Source: Anaerolineae bacterium (GTDB lineage Bacteria > Chloroflexota > Anaerolineae > Aggregatilineales > Phototrophicaceae). Taken from it: DNA of 39,576 bases. The DNA lies in NCBI GenBank assembly GCA_025454725.1, contig JALONW010000008.1:1-39576 (forward strand), given 5' to 3'. Both the position numbers and the translations under genes were made by a program. The first letter of the stretch is position 1, and the number at the start of each line of letters is the position of its first letter. The notes below the pieces were generated by a model, which worked only from the letters and a program-made list of their open reading frames with translations, searched no databases and was not told the origin of the DNA. Below, piece by piece: positions 15,982 through 24,932 of the stretch.

Positions 15982-17157
15982 ATGATTGGGGTATCGTCCG
16001 TCGGCCTCGTGATTGGCCTCGTGTGCGGCGGCTTGGCGCTGGCGCTGGGCATCTACTTGAAACAACTACGCCCCGGCATCACCGGCTTCATCGTCTGTAC
16101 GATAGCGGGTTTCGGGTGCAGCATTATCGGCGGGCTGATTGCGCTGTTCGTGATGGCCGCCGTCATCATCTCGCACGCCTACGTTGACCGGCAGGACCCC
16201 TTCACCAGCCGCGCCAAACTGGAAGAGGTCGATTTCAGTGAGACCACCGCTCAAAGCACCATGCGCCGCCTCGCCAATTTCGGCAATACCGTCCGCGTGT
16301 CGTGGGGCGCGCTGGTGCGGAACAAGGCCGGGTTCATCGGCTTTTTGGGCGTGACCTTCTTCTTGGCGATGTCGGCTTTTGGCCCACTGTTCATCGAATA
16401 CGAGGGCAGCGCGCAGTTCAGCCGCCGAGTCGATGGCGCACGCTCACTGTTCCAAGCGCCCAGCGCGGAATTTCCGCTCGGCCTCGACTGGCAGGGGCGC
16501 AGCGTACTCAGTCATGTGGTCTACGGCGGGCGTATCCTGATTGTCACGTCGATTCAAGCGGGTTTGGCCGCGACCGCTGTCGCCGTGCTGTTCGGGTCGC
16601 TGGCTGCGCTGATGGGCGGTTGGGTCGATGGAATTTTGTCGGCACTGGCGAACTTCATCCTGACCATCCCCCAGTTCCCGCTGCTGCTGGTGCTGGCATC
16701 GGTCATCCAGTTCACTGACCCGATACAGATGGCCTTACTGTTTGGATTCCTCAACTGGCCGACGCTGATGCGCGCCGTCCGCGCCCAAGTGTTGAGCCTA
16801 CGCGAGCGCGATTACGTTGAGGCGGCGTTTGCGCTCGACCTCGGCTTGTGGCACATCATCAGCCGCGAAGTGTTCCCCAATATGGTGAGCTACATCGCCG
16901 TCAACCTGATTTTCACCGTTCGCACTGCGCTGTACGGCCTCGTCGCGCTGGTGGTTTTGGGCATCGTCCCGCTGCAAGAGCCGGACTGGGGCGTGATGAT
17001 TTTCATGGGGCGCTCGCAGGGCGCGCTGTTTAGCCAAGAAGCCATCTGGATGATGCTGGGGCCAATCCTCGCCATCGCGCTGTTCCAGCTCTCGCTGGTG
17101 TTGTTCAGCCGGTCGCTGGAAGAAGTGTTTAACCCCCGCCTGCGGAGTGGATTATGA
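15982..17157 (+). CDS. ABC transporter permease, DppC/OppC type, with extra N-terminal membrane segments
   Basis: 391 residues, about 90 longer than usual. The C-terminal ~280 residues are a normal second permease: the WGALVRNKAGFIGFLGVTFF start, GLDWQGRSVLSHVVYGGRI, and EAA motif YVEAAFALDLGLWHIISREVFPN. In front of this sits an additional ~60-residue stretch with two hydrophobic segments (about 4-24 and 33-65) and a short linker. In ordinary DppC only ~20 residues precede the first TM. It begins 2 nt after the previous stop and ends in an ATGA overlap with the ATPase gene, so it is translationally coupled on both sides. The function of the extra segments is unknown. Confidence 0.9.
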   Translation: MIGVSSVGLVIGLVCGGLALALGIYLKQLRPGITGFIVCTIAGFGCSIIGGLIALFVMAAVIISHAYVDRQDPFTSRAKLEEVDFSETTAQSTMRRLANFGNTVRVSWGALVRNKAGFIGFLGVTFFLAMSAFGPLFIEYEGSAQFSRRVDGARSLFQAPSAEFPLGLDWQGRSVLSHVVYGGRILIVTSIQAGLAATAVAVLFGSLAALMGGWVDGILSALANFILTIPQFPLLLVLASVIQFTDPIQMALLFGFLNWPTLMRAVRAQVLSLRERDYVEAAFALDLGLWHIISREVFPNMVSYIAVNLIFTVRTALYGLVALVVLGIVPLQEPDWGVMIFMGRSQGALFSQEAIWMMLGPILAIALFQLSLVLFSRSLEEVFNPRLRSGL

Positions 17158-18173
17158 GCATTTCGCCTGAAATCGTGCTGTCTGTCCGCAACCTATCGGT
17201 CTCGTACCTCGCCAAGCGCGGGCGGGTGCGCGCCGTGAACAATGTCAGCTTCGACCTCCGCAAGGGCGAGACACTGGCGCTGATTGGTGAGTCGGGCTGC
17301 GGCAAATCGACGCTCAACCTCGCGCTCATCCGCCAACTCCCCATCACAGGGAGTATTGACAGCGGCCAAATCCTGTACACGCGCCCCGACGGTCAGACCG
17401 TCGATGTCGTGTCGATGAGGAAAGAGGCGCTGCGCCAGTTCTTGTGGGCAGACTGCGCGATGGTCTTTCAGGGCGCGCTCAACTCGCTCAACCCGGTACT
17501 GCGCGTGCGCGACCTCGTGTACGACACCGCCAAAGCCCACCGCCTGAACAAAGCCGAGGCGCGCCGCCGCGCCTTCGAGCTGTTCCAGAAGGTGCGGCTT
17601 GACCCAGCGCGGGTGTTCAACGCCTACCCGCACGAGCTTTCCGGCGGGATGCGCCAGCGCGTGCTGTTGGCGCTGGCGCTGCTGCTGCGCCCGCAAATCG
17701 TCATCATGGACGAGCCGACCACGGCGGTGGACATCCTCACCCAGCGCTCCATCCTTGATGTGATTGAACAGCTCAAGGCCGAATTCGGCTTCAGCGTCAT
17801 CTTCATCAGCCACGACCTCGCCGTCGCCGCCGAGATTGCCGACACCGTAGCGACCATGTACGCCGGGGAAATCATCGAAATCGGCCCAGTAGACGAGGTG
17901 TTTTACCGGTCGCGCCACGCCTACTCGCTGGCGCTTCTGAACGCCGCTCCACGCCTCTCGACCGGTCAGGAAGAACTGCTCAGTATCCCCGGCAGCCCGC
18001 CCGACCTTATTGAGCCGCCGACCGGCTGCAAGTTTCACCCGCGCTGCGCCTTCGCGGTCGAGGTGTGCAAGACCACCCCGCCGCCCCTCATCATGCCAGA
18101 ACCCGGTCACCGCGTCGCCTGCCACGAGACCGACCGTGTGATGGCGCATAACAACCGGAAAATCACGACATGA
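17154..18173 (+). CDS. ABC transporter ATP-binding protein, DppD/OppD type
   Basis: 339 residues. Walker A GESGCGKST at about 43-51, Q-loop in AMVFQGALNSLNP, signature LSGGMRQRV, Walker B VIMDEPTTAVD, and switch His in FISHDLAVAAE. The C-terminal oligopeptide-transporter region includes GCKFHPRCAFAVEVC, whose cysteines bind an Fe-S cluster in characterised homologues. It powers import by ATP hydrolysis as a heterodimer with the next gene. It overlaps its neighbours by ATGA at both ends. Confidence 0.94.
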   Translation: MSISPEIVLSVRNLSVSYLAKRGRVRAVNNVSFDLRKGETLALIGESGCGKSTLNLALIRQLPITGSIDSGQILYTRPDGQTVDVVSMRKEALRQFLWADCAMVFQGALNSLNPVLRVRDLVYDTAKAHRLNKAEARRRAFELFQKVRLDPARVFNAYPHELSGGMRQRVLLALALLLRPQIVIMDEPTTAVDILTQRSILDVIEQLKAEFGFSVIFISHDLAVAAEIADTVATMYAGEIIEIGPVDEVFYRSRHAYSLALLNAAPRLSTGQEELLSIPGSPPDLIEPPTGCKFHPRCAFAVEVCKTTPPPLIMPEPGHRVACHETDRVMAHNNRKITT

Positions 18174-19183
18174 TGCCCAATACCACCTCTACTACCCCGT
18201 TGATTGAGCTGCGCGGCGTCCACCGCCAGTTTGAGGTTGACGGCGTGGTGCTGCCGGTGCTTCAGGACATCAACCTGAGCGTCAACCCCAACGAAATCAT
18301 CTGTTTAGTCGGCGAGTCGGGCTGCGGCAAGACCACCACCGGCAAAATTATCGCTGGGCTGCTGGGTCAATCCAGCGGCGAGGTGCTGGTCGGCGGTAAA
18401 CCGCGTGAGCAGTACACCGGCCCAGAGCGCTCGGTGCTGCGCCGCCAGCTTCAGATTGTCCACCAAGACCCGTTCGCCTCGCTCAACCCCGCCCACACCA
18501 TCGGGGATATCCTCAGCTTCCCACTCAAGCGCCACAAGCTGGTCAAAGACCGCGCCGACCTGCGCCGCCGCATCTGGGAACTGCTTACGCTGGTTGACCT
18601 GACCCCCCCGGGCGACATCGTGAACAAGTATCCGCACCAACTCAGCGGCGGACAGCGCCAGCGCGTCAGCATCGCCCGCGCCCTGACCGTCCAGCCCAAG
18701 CTGATTGTCGCGGACGAGGCCGTCAGCATGGTCGATGTCTCCATCCGTGTAAGCATCCTCAAAACGCTGCACCGCTTGAAAGATGAGCTGGGCTTGGCGA
18801 TTGTGTTCATCACCCACGACCTCGCGCTGGCGAAGTATTTCGCGTGGGAGGGGCGCATCGGCGTGATGTACCTCGGTCGGATGGTCGAGATTGGCCCAAC
18901 GCCGGACATGATTCTCAACCCGCAGCATCCCTACACCCGTGCGCTGATGGCCGCCGTGCCGGAGGCTGACCCCGACATCACGCGGCGTAAAAAGCATATC
19001 GAGCTGAGGAGCGACGAAATCCCGCGCCTGAGCGAAATCCCACACGGCTGCGCCTTCCATCCGCGCTGCCCGCAGTTCCTCGGTGGCAAATGTGATGTCA
19101 TCGTGCCGCCGCTGCTGCCCGTGCCGGGCGTGACCCAGACGGTCGCGTGTGTCAACCTCACGCCAGCGACAGTAGGGGACTAA
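18170..19183 (+). CDS. ABC transporter ATP-binding protein, DppF/OppF type
   Basis: 337 residues. Walker A GESGCGKTT, Q-loop in LQIVHQDPFASLNP, signature LSGGQRQRVSIARAL, Walker B and D-loop reading LIVADEAVSMVDVS, and switch His in FITHDLALAKY. The Walker B region departs from the usual DEPVSALD: Pro is Ala and the D-loop reads SMVD. The catalytic Glu is kept, so activity is expected. The C-terminal GCAFHPRCPQFLGGKC carries the Cys-rich motif. It is the partner of the preceding ATPase. The start overlaps the preceding stop (ATGA at 18170). Confidence 0.94.
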   Translation: MMPNTTSTTPLIELRGVHRQFEVDGVVLPVLQDINLSVNPNEIICLVGESGCGKTTTGKIIAGLLGQSSGEVLVGGKPREQYTGPERSVLRRQLQIVHQDPFASLNPAHTIGDILSFPLKRHKLVKDRADLRRRIWELLTLVDLTPPGDIVNKYPHQLSGGQRQRVSIARALTVQPKLIVADEAVSMVDVSIRVSILKTLHRLKDELGLAIVFITHDLALAKYFAWEGRIGVMYLGRMVEIGPTPDMILNPQHPYTRALMAAVPEADPDITRRKKHIELRSDEIPRLSEIPHGCAFHPRCPQFLGGKCDVIVPPLLPVPGVTQTVACVNLTPATVGD

Positions 19184-19187
19184 GGCC

Positions 19188-19388
19188 GTGCTTGGCGCGC
19201 TGCGCGAGTTCTTGGGGCTGGGGCTGCTCATCGGTGGGTGCGGCCTGCTGATGCTGTTTTTTCAGCCGCCGGGAACCGCACAGTTTGTGGTCAGCGGCCT
19301 GAGCGCCCTCATCGGATTGTTGATGGTGGCGAGCGTCGTTTTCGTCCAAAAAAGAATGAACAGATTAGACCCTCATGACGACGATTAA
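19188..19388 (+). CDS. Small two-TM membrane protein of unknown function
   Basis: 66 residues with a GTG start 4 nt after the previous stop. Two hydrophobic segments (about 9-26 and 33-54) are separated by QPPGTAQ, and the tail is QKRMNRLDPHDDD. Its end overlaps the start of the GntR gene by 14 nt, and the tight packing between the ATPase and regulator genes supports a translated gene. I do not recognise a family. No typical accessory subunit of peptide-type importers has this shape. Confidence 0.55.
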   Translation: MLGALREFLGLGLLIGGCGLLMLFFQPPGTAQFVVSGLSALIGLLMVASVVFVQKRMNRLDPHDDD

Positions 19389-20112
19389 ACTGACCGGGGC
19401 GATGCCCCTCTATGAACAAATCAAGACGTATATCGTGCAGGGCATCCAAGATGGGCGCTACCGTCCCGGCGAGCGCATCCCGTCGGAGCGCGAGCTGGCC
19501 GAACAATTGGGCGTCAGCCGCTTGACCGTCCATCACGCGATTAAGGGCTTGCAGCAGGCCGGTTTATTGGTCGCGCAGGTCGGGCGGGGGACGTTTGTCA
19601 GCCCGCGCCCGCTGAATCAGCAGTTAGAGGCGCTGACCAGCTTCACCGAGGACATGCGGCTGCGGGGCAACGCTCCCAGCAGCCAAGTTTTGTCGGCCAA
19701 GGTCTGCCCCGCGCCGGATGACATCGCGCGCTTCTTGGACGTGCGCCCCGGCACACAGTTGGCTGTCCTTCAGCGCGTTCGCATCGCGGATGACCAGCCG
19801 ATGGCGCTGGAAACCTCACACCTCATCGCGTCAGCTTGCCCCGGCTTAATCGACCGCTACGACTTCAGCCGCGAATCGCTGTACCGGGTGCTGCGTCAGG
19901 AATATGGTCTTGCGCTGGCACACGCCGAACAGACCATCGCGGCACGCGGCGCAACCCGTGACGAGGCGCGGGTATTGGGGCTGAAACCCAACGCCCCCGT
20001 CCTACACATGACCCGCGTGCTGTACACCGCCGATGACCGCCCGCTGGAATACGTCATCTCGGCCTACCGTGGTGATTCGTATACCTTCCACGTCGTGCTG
20101 CGGCAGGTCTAA
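19375..20112 (+). CDS. GntR-family transcriptional regulator with UTRA domain (HutC subfamily)
   Basis: 245 residues. The N-terminal winged helix (about 8-75) has PLYEQIKTYIVQGIQDGRY, PGERIPSERELAEQLGVSRL, TVHHAIKGLQQAGLL and GRGTFV. The C-terminal UTRA ligand domain spans about 95-240 (DIARFLDVRPGTQLAVLQRV; PLEYVISAYRGDSYTFHVVL). HutC-type members sense small molecules such as urocanate, sugar phosphates or GlcNAc derivatives and release DNA on binding. It is the last gene of the importer operon and is inferred to repress it at the palindrome 12966-12979. The transported compound or its first metabolite is the likely inducer. Confidence 0.92.
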   Translation: MTTIKLTGAMPLYEQIKTYIVQGIQDGRYRPGERIPSERELAEQLGVSRLTVHHAIKGLQQAGLLVAQVGRGTFVSPRPLNQQLEALTSFTEDMRLRGNAPSSQVLSAKVCPAPDDIARFLDVRPGTQLAVLQRVRIADDQPMALETSHLIASACPGLIDRYDFSRESLYRVLRQEYGLALAHAEQTIAARGATRDEARVLGLKPNAPVLHMTRVLYTADDRPLEYVISAYRGDSYTFHVVLRQV

Positions 20113-20223
20113 GGCTGTAACCCATCCCCTCCATCCTTTCGCCTCACCCTTCACTTAGAGAAAACCCATCAGGACAAACCTTTTATAATATGCTGTCCGC
20201 TCCTTCACCAACCCAATAAACAA

Positions 20224-20256
20224 AAACGCCCTCATCCGATCTGGATGAGGGCGTTT
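20224..20256. terminator. Bidirectional terminator between the GntR gene and the first amt
   Basis: AAACGCCCTCATCC (20224-20237) pairs perfectly with 20243-20256, 5-nt loop, A/T tracts on the flanks. It serves both converging transcripts. Confidence 0.9.
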
Positions 20257-20282
20257 GATTTGAGACTTAGGACAGGGTCTGA

Positions 20283-21737
20283 CTAGTCACCAGAGGGCTG
20301 GGTCGCGCCGGTGGGGATACTCTTGGCACTGCCGTCGATCTCCTCAGGCACAGGCAGGATGTCCGGCCAAATCGACGCACCGTGTTCGTACATATCGATA
20401 CCGATGGTGTCGGCGATCTTGTTGACACGCAGGCGTCCCATGGCCTTCAGCGCACCGAACATGATCGAACCTGTGACGACACACCAGATGATCGTAGACA
20501 CCGAGCCGATGAACTGCGTGACCAAGAGATCGATACCGCCGCCGGGGATGAGCAGGCCGCCCCATGTCGCGTTGGCAGGGTTAGCAGCGAAGCCGATCAG
20601 TGAAGGCTCCGCGAACAGGCCGACTGCGAGGATCCCCCACACACCGCAGGCGAGGTGGACTGAAGATGCGCCAACTGCGTCGTCAATCTTCAAACGCTCC
20701 AACAGGTCACCCCACAGGATGACGATGATGCCGCCCACAGCGCCCATGATGATGGCGGCCAATGGGCTGACAAAGGCGCAGCCAGCGGTAACGGCCACCA
20801 GACCAGCCAACGACCCGTTCAGCGTGACAGCGAGGTCCCACTTACCACTGCGGAAATATTGGAAGAACATGGCCGACAGCAGACCGACGCCACCACCCAT
20901 GGTCGTGTTGAGGACGACAATACCTACGGTACCCGCCACACCGACAATGCCGAGGGTTGAACCGGGGTTGAAACCGTACCAACCCACCCACAAAATCAAC
21001 GTACCAATCAGGGCAAGGCCGAGGTTGTGCGGCGTAACCATCTTGCCCCACACCTTGTCCTTACGCGGCCCAAGGAAGATTGCGCCGAGCAGAGCGATGA
21101 CACCACCAACCGTGTGAACAACGTTGCTGCCCGCGAAGTCGATGAAGCCGCGCTGGAACAGCCAGCCGCCACCCCAGACCCAGTGGACAACTATGGGGTA
21201 GATGAAAACGGTGACGATGACGGTGTAGATCAGGTTGCCGACGAAATCCGTGCGCTCGGCCATCGCACCGGTGGTGATGGTGCTGGCCGTCGCGGCAAAC
21301 GCAAACTGGAAGAAGAACATGGTCAGGACGCTGATGTTGCCATAGAAGATGGTGTCAGCCAGCTCCACACCGGGCATAAACAAGCTCGTGCCAAACAGAC
21401 CACTGCCGTTGTCTACGCCAAAGGCTAGACCGAAGCCGATGAACCACCAGCACAACGCCCCGACACCCGCTTCGATGAAGTTCTCTAGCAGCGCGTTGAC
21501 CGCACCGCGCTGACTGATCATGCCTGTCTCAAGGATGGCGAATCCCAACTGCATGAAAAACACCAAGAAGCCCGTAATCATCACCCACGAGGTGTCGAGA
21601 CCGATCTTGAGTGACGCAAAGTCCTCTGCGGTGGGTGCGTCTTGTGCAAAACTGATGCTTGTCCCAAAAGCCGCCAAAATCAGCGTGGCGATTGCCATCA
21701 CAAACAGACGGCGAATGAGTGATGAACGGTTACGCAT
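20283..21737 (-). CDS. amt: Ammonium transporter (Amt family), copy 1
   Basis: 484 residues. An N-terminal signal sequence (to about residue 32, ...GTSISFAQDAP) is followed by 11 predicted TM segments. Amt hallmarks include WVMITGFLVFFMQLGFAILE, the first pore His in VVHTVGGVIALLGA, GFNPGSTLG, and the second pore His in SSVHLACGVWG. Amt proteins form trimers that import ammonium. ATG at 21737 has AGGAG about 8 nt upstream; the longer frame to 21809 would extend into the conserved leader. It is next to a paralogue with a near-identical leader, signal peptide and last ~45 residues. No glnK (PII) gene accompanies either copy, which is unusual. Confidence 0.95.
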   Translation of the reverse strand: MRNRSSLIRRLFVMAIATLILAAFGTSISFAQDAPTAEDFASLKIGLDTSWVMITGFLVFFMQLGFAILETGMISQRGAVNALLENFIEAGVGALCWWFIGFGLAFGVDNGSGLFGTSLFMPGVELADTIFYGNISVLTMFFFQFAFAATASTITTGAMAERTDFVGNLIYTVIVTVFIYPIVVHWVWGGGWLFQRGFIDFAGSNVVHTVGGVIALLGAIFLGPRKDKVWGKMVTPHNLGLALIGTLILWVGWYGFNPGSTLGIVGVAGTVGIVVLNTTMGGGVGLLSAMFFQYFRSGKWDLAVTLNGSLAGLVAVTAGCAFVSPLAAIIMGAVGGIIVILWGDLLERLKIDDAVGASSVHLACGVWGILAVGLFAEPSLIGFAANPANATWGGLLIPGGGIDLLVTQFIGSVSTIIWCVVTGSIMFGALKAMGRLRVNKIADTIGIDMYEHGASIWPDILPVPEEIDGSAKSIPTGATQPSGD

Positions 21738-21870
21738 AGGGTATCTCCTACGGTTCTGGGGGAATTGCCAAGCCCTTTGCTTGACTGCCCACAGTCTAAA
21801 CCAGCGCAACCTTATACATTAGCGGCGCATAAAATGAACTTTGATAGTTTATATTGTCTATTTTTCACAA
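21738..21870 (-). promoter_or_regulatory. Promoter and conserved leader of amt copy 1
   Basis: On the minus strand: TAGACA (21855-21860), 18 nt, CATTTT (21831-21836) as a probable promoter. A 26-nt block identical to the copy-2 leader lies at 21818-21843, and a second identical block of 22 nt at 21767-21788. The RNA can form two adjacent small hairpins, GACTG-TGGG-CAGTC and CAAGC-AAAGG-GCTTG, shortly before the ribosome site. Nothing is seen in 21871-22012 other than the next terminator. Confidence 0.5.
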
Positions 21871-22012
21871 AAAACAGCGCCGTCCATCGTTAAAATCAAA
21901 CTGTAAGGATGTCATTGGTGAACTTGTGGCAGTTGCGACGTACATTTATACAAGACCACTAGGCAAACTATCTGTACACAGCATATAGTGACTGAAAATT
22001 GACCGAAAAAAA

Positions 22013-22033
22013 GCCCGGTATGCTATACCGGGC
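22013..22033 (-). terminator. Terminator of amt copy 2
   Basis: GCCCGGTAT (22013-22021) pairs with ATACCGGGC (22025-22033), 3-nt loop; read on the minus strand it is followed by a T run (22006-22012). Confidence 0.85.
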
Positions 22034-22070
22034 CTTCAGTCCTAAACGAGTGTGAAACCTGTGGTTCGGG

Positions 22071-23525
22071 CTAGTCGCCAGCGGGCTGGGTCGCGCCGGC
22101 AGGAATGCTCTTGGCGCTGCCGTCGATCTCCTCCGGCAGGGGGGCGACATCCGGCCAAATCGACGCACCGTGTTCGTACACATCGATGCCCACAGTGTCC
22201 GCAATCTTGTTGACGCGGAGGCGGCCAATCGCCTTCAGGCCAAAGAACAGCACTGCCGAGGTTGCGCCGACCCACAGGGTGGTCGCGGCCACGCCGACGA
22301 ACTGGATGCCGAGCATCGACAGGCCGCCGCCGTAGAATAGGCCGAGGTTAACCGTCTCGGTGCCGGGGACAGCCAGCATCAGGCCGGGCGCGCCGAACAG
22401 ACCAATGGCGAGCGTACCCCACATACCGCAGGCACCGTGAACCGCGAATGCACCCACCGCGTCATCAATCTTGAGACTCTCGACCAGATCAGCGGCCAAG
22501 ACGACCACTACGCCAGCGACAGCGCCGATGGCGAGCGCACCGATGGGTTCGACGAAAGCGCAGCCAGCCGTGACACCGACCAGACCAGCCAGCGAACCGT
22601 TCAGGCTCATGGCGAAGTCAAACTTGTGGGTGCGGAAGTAGACAAAGGCCAAGGTGCTGAGGGTGCCGATGGCGGCGGCCAGCGTGGTGTTGAGTGCAAT
22701 CAGGGCGGCGAGGTCGGCGTAGCCGATGATACCGAGGGTTGAACCGGGGTTGAAGCCGTACCAACCGAACCACAGGATCATTGCACCCAGCGCTGCGAGG
22801 CCGAGGTTGTGCGGCTTGGGCGGTGCGCCCCACTTGCGACCCGGACGCGGCCCCATGATAGCAGCGCCAACCAATGCGCACAGACCGCCGACATAGTGGA
22901 CAAGCGTGCTGCCTGCGAAGTCATGGAAGCCGGTCTGGAACAGCCAACCACCGCCCCAGTGCCAGTGAACGACCACCGGGTAAATCAGCGCGCCGATGGC
23001 AACAGACTTGAGCTGGTCGCCGATGAAGTCAGTACGCTCAGCCAACGCACCAGTGGTGATGGTAGCGGCAGTAGCGGCAAAAGCAAATTGGAAGAAGAAG
23101 AAGACCAACACCGGTAGGTTGCCGTAGAAGATTTCGCCCATGCTGCTGCTGTTGAGCGCAAACATTGACGTACCGAACAGCCCATTCGAGCTGGCGCCAA
23201 AGGCGATACCGAAGCCGACGAACCAGAACACGATGCCCGTAACGGTCGCGTCGATGAAGTTGACTGCCAGCGCGTTGACTGCGCCTGTCTGGCGGACGAG
23301 GCCGGTCTCCAGCATGGCGAAACCCGCCTGCATGAAGAAAACAAGGAAGGCGGCAATCATGACCCATGTGCTGTCGATGGCGATATTGATGGGGGTAAGG
23401 TCGTCAGCGCTCAGGGCGGCGGGAGCATCTTGTGCAAAACTGATACTGGTCCCGAAGGCCGCCAAAATCAGCGTGCCGATAGCCATCGCAATGAGACGGC
23501 GGATGAGTGAGGAACGGGTACGCAT
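22071..23525 (-). CDS. amt: Ammonium transporter (Amt family), copy 2
   Basis: 484 residues, exactly the length of copy 1. The signal sequence matches copy 1 almost residue for residue (RSSLIRRL...GTSISFAQDAP), and so does the tail (VYEHGASIWPD, EEIDGSAKSIP, GATQPAGD). The membrane core is clearly more divergent. Pore histidines are present in LVHYVGGLCALVGA and AVHGACGMWG, with WVMIAAFLVFFMQAGFAMLE near the start. ATG at 23525 follows a GGAG ribosome site; an upstream in-frame ATG at 23762 would add 79 residues that are really leader. The paired terminators and promoters suggest that each copy is its own transcription unit. Confidence 0.95.
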   Translation of the reverse strand: MRTRSSLIRRLIAMAIGTLILAAFGTSISFAQDAPAALSADDLTPINIAIDSTWVMIAAFLVFFMQAGFAMLETGLVRQTGAVNALAVNFIDATVTGIVFWFVGFGIAFGASSNGLFGTSMFALNSSSMGEIFYGNLPVLVFFFFQFAFAATAATITTGALAERTDFIGDQLKSVAIGALIYPVVVHWHWGGGWLFQTGFHDFAGSTLVHYVGGLCALVGAAIMGPRPGRKWGAPPKPHNLGLAALGAMILWFGWYGFNPGSTLGIIGYADLAALIALNTTLAAAIGTLSTLAFVYFRTHKFDFAMSLNGSLAGLVGVTAGCAFVEPIGALAIGAVAGVVVVLAADLVESLKIDDAVGAFAVHGACGMWGTLAIGLFGAPGLMLAVPGTETVNLGLFYGGGLSMLGIQFVGVAATTLWVGATSAVLFFGLKAIGRLRVNKIADTVGIDVYEHGASIWPDVAPLPEEIDGSAKSIPAGATQPAGD

Positions 23526-23660
23526 AGGGTTTATCTCCTCCGGTTTTTTGGGGGAACTGCCAAGCCCTTTGCTTGACTGCTCACAGTCTAAACCAGCACC
23601 AACCCATTCATTAGCGGCGCATAAAATGAACTTTGGTGAATTCTTTTGTCTACTTTTCAC
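23526..23660 (-). promoter_or_regulatory. Promoter and conserved leader of amt copy 2
   Basis: On the minus strand: TAGACA (23647-23652), 18 nt, CATTTT (23623-23628), the same spacing as copy 1. Identical blocks lie at 23610-23635 and 23559-23580, and the same two hairpins form, with one loop change (TGAG for TGGG). The rest of the gap, 23661-23918, shows only a TACAAT (23878-23883) that could be the -10 of the phosphotransferase gene. Confidence 0.5.
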
Positions 23661-23918
23661 AAAAAAATTCCCCAATCGTCCGGCCTGTTGAAAACAGACA
23701 GACGGCGCTTGTAAAAGATGTGCGAAATGCGTAGACAAAAGCGCACAAAAAATACAACCCACTTCCTGTCACCTGTAATTTTTGGCGCAAACCCAGCGTC
23801 TAATGATTGACCCAAACGGCCAACATCCCCCGCGCCACCCCCATAACCCACCCTGACGCAGCGGCGCGGTCGTGCCGTACAATCCCCTGCATCGCTATCC
23901 GATTGTGCAAACCCACCC

Positions 23919-24932
23919 ATGACCAAGAGCCTACAGACCCAACTCACCGAATACGCCCGTACTTTACTCCCACCGGGCGTTGATGCCCGTACCGCGCAGC
24001 TCGAACGACTCGCCAATAATCCCAACAGCGAGGTCTACCGCTTCGCCCTCAATTACGATGAGGCCGGGCTGGAGCGCACCCAGACCTTCGTCATCAAGCT
24101 GTACGCCAACACCCCCGACGGGATGGACCGCGCCCTCAAGGAACGCCATGCGCTGTTTAACCTGCGCGGCGCACACTACCCCGTCCCCGGTGTGCTGGCG
24201 GTTGAGATTGAGGAGTCGCCGTTGGAGCGCCCATTCGTCATCATGGAACACATTGACGGACAGACCTTTGAGCAGGCGCTGGCCGAGGCTGACCCCAACC
24301 GCCGCGCCGAGTTAGTCGCGCAGTTCGTCAACCTAATGACCGACCTGCACGGGCGCGGCGCAGCCGTCCTCACCCCGCGCGTGGGCGCGACCAGCCCGCT
24401 GGCGCTGATTAACCGCGAGGTCTATACCCTGCGCGGCCTCGCCAACACCTATGACCTGAAGGAATTTCTGCCGCTGGTCGATTGGCTGTACGCCAACCGG
24501 TCAGGCGTGCCGTGCGCCGAGCCGGTCATCACCCACCGCGATTTTGTGCCGTCCAACGTCGTCCTCAACCCGCGCGGGATGGGCTATGTAGTCGATTGGG
24601 GCTGGCAGATTGGCGACCCGCGCTATGACCTTGCGTGGACACTGTTGGCGCTGCGCCGAAGCGGCCACCCGGCGCTGGCGGCAGAGGTTTTAGGCGAATA
24701 TGAGCGCGTGACCGGCGTGCCAGTCGAGGGATTGGCCTACTATGAGGTCTTGGTCTCGACGCGCTGGCTGATGGGCGTGAGCCGGGAGCTGCGCACCCAA
24801 CTTGGTAGCGGCCAAGAGTCGCAGCACACCGCCGCGATGCTGGCCTATCTGCAACCCGCCCGCGACGCGCTGGCCTTCCTCGAGTCACAGACCGGTCTCA
24901 GCCTCCCCACCGCCGAGGTGCTGCTGACCTAA
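23919..24932 (+). CDS. Phosphotransferase family protein (APH/choline-kinase-like fold)
   Basis: 337 residues. The N-lobe has the ATP-binding Lys in QTFVIKLYAN and hinge-like RPFVIMEHIDG. The catalytic loop is THRDFVPSNVVLNP (H-x-D-x4-N) and the metal-binding motif is VVDWGWQIGDPRYDLAW, both intact. The fold is that of aminoglycoside phosphotransferases and small-molecule kinases. Most members outside resistance islands phosphorylate housekeeping metabolites, so I do not infer antibiotic resistance. The substrate is unknown. The stop overlaps that of the converging dehydratase gene by 4 nt (CTAA at 24929-24932). Confidence 0.85.
   Translation: MTKSLQTQLTEYARTLLPPGVDARTAQLERLANNPNSEVYRFALNYDEAGLERTQTFVIKLYANTPDGMDRALKERHALFNLRGAHYPVPGVLAVEIEESPLERPFVIMEHIDGQTFEQALAEADPNRRAELVAQFVNLMTDLHGRGAAVLTPRVGATSPLALINREVYTLRGLANTYDLKEFLPLVDWLYANRSGVPCAEPVITHRDFVPSNVVLNPRGMGYVVDWGWQIGDPRYDLAWTLLALRRSGHPALAAEVLGEYERVTGVPVEGLAYYEVLVSTRWLMGVSRELRTQLGSGQESQHTAAMLAYLQPARDALAFLESQTGLSLPTAEVLLT

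Noticed and set aside
23919-24932. Aminoglycoside resistance gene
   Set aside because: Only the general APH fold is visible; no resistance-type motifs or mobile context, so no resistance claim is made.
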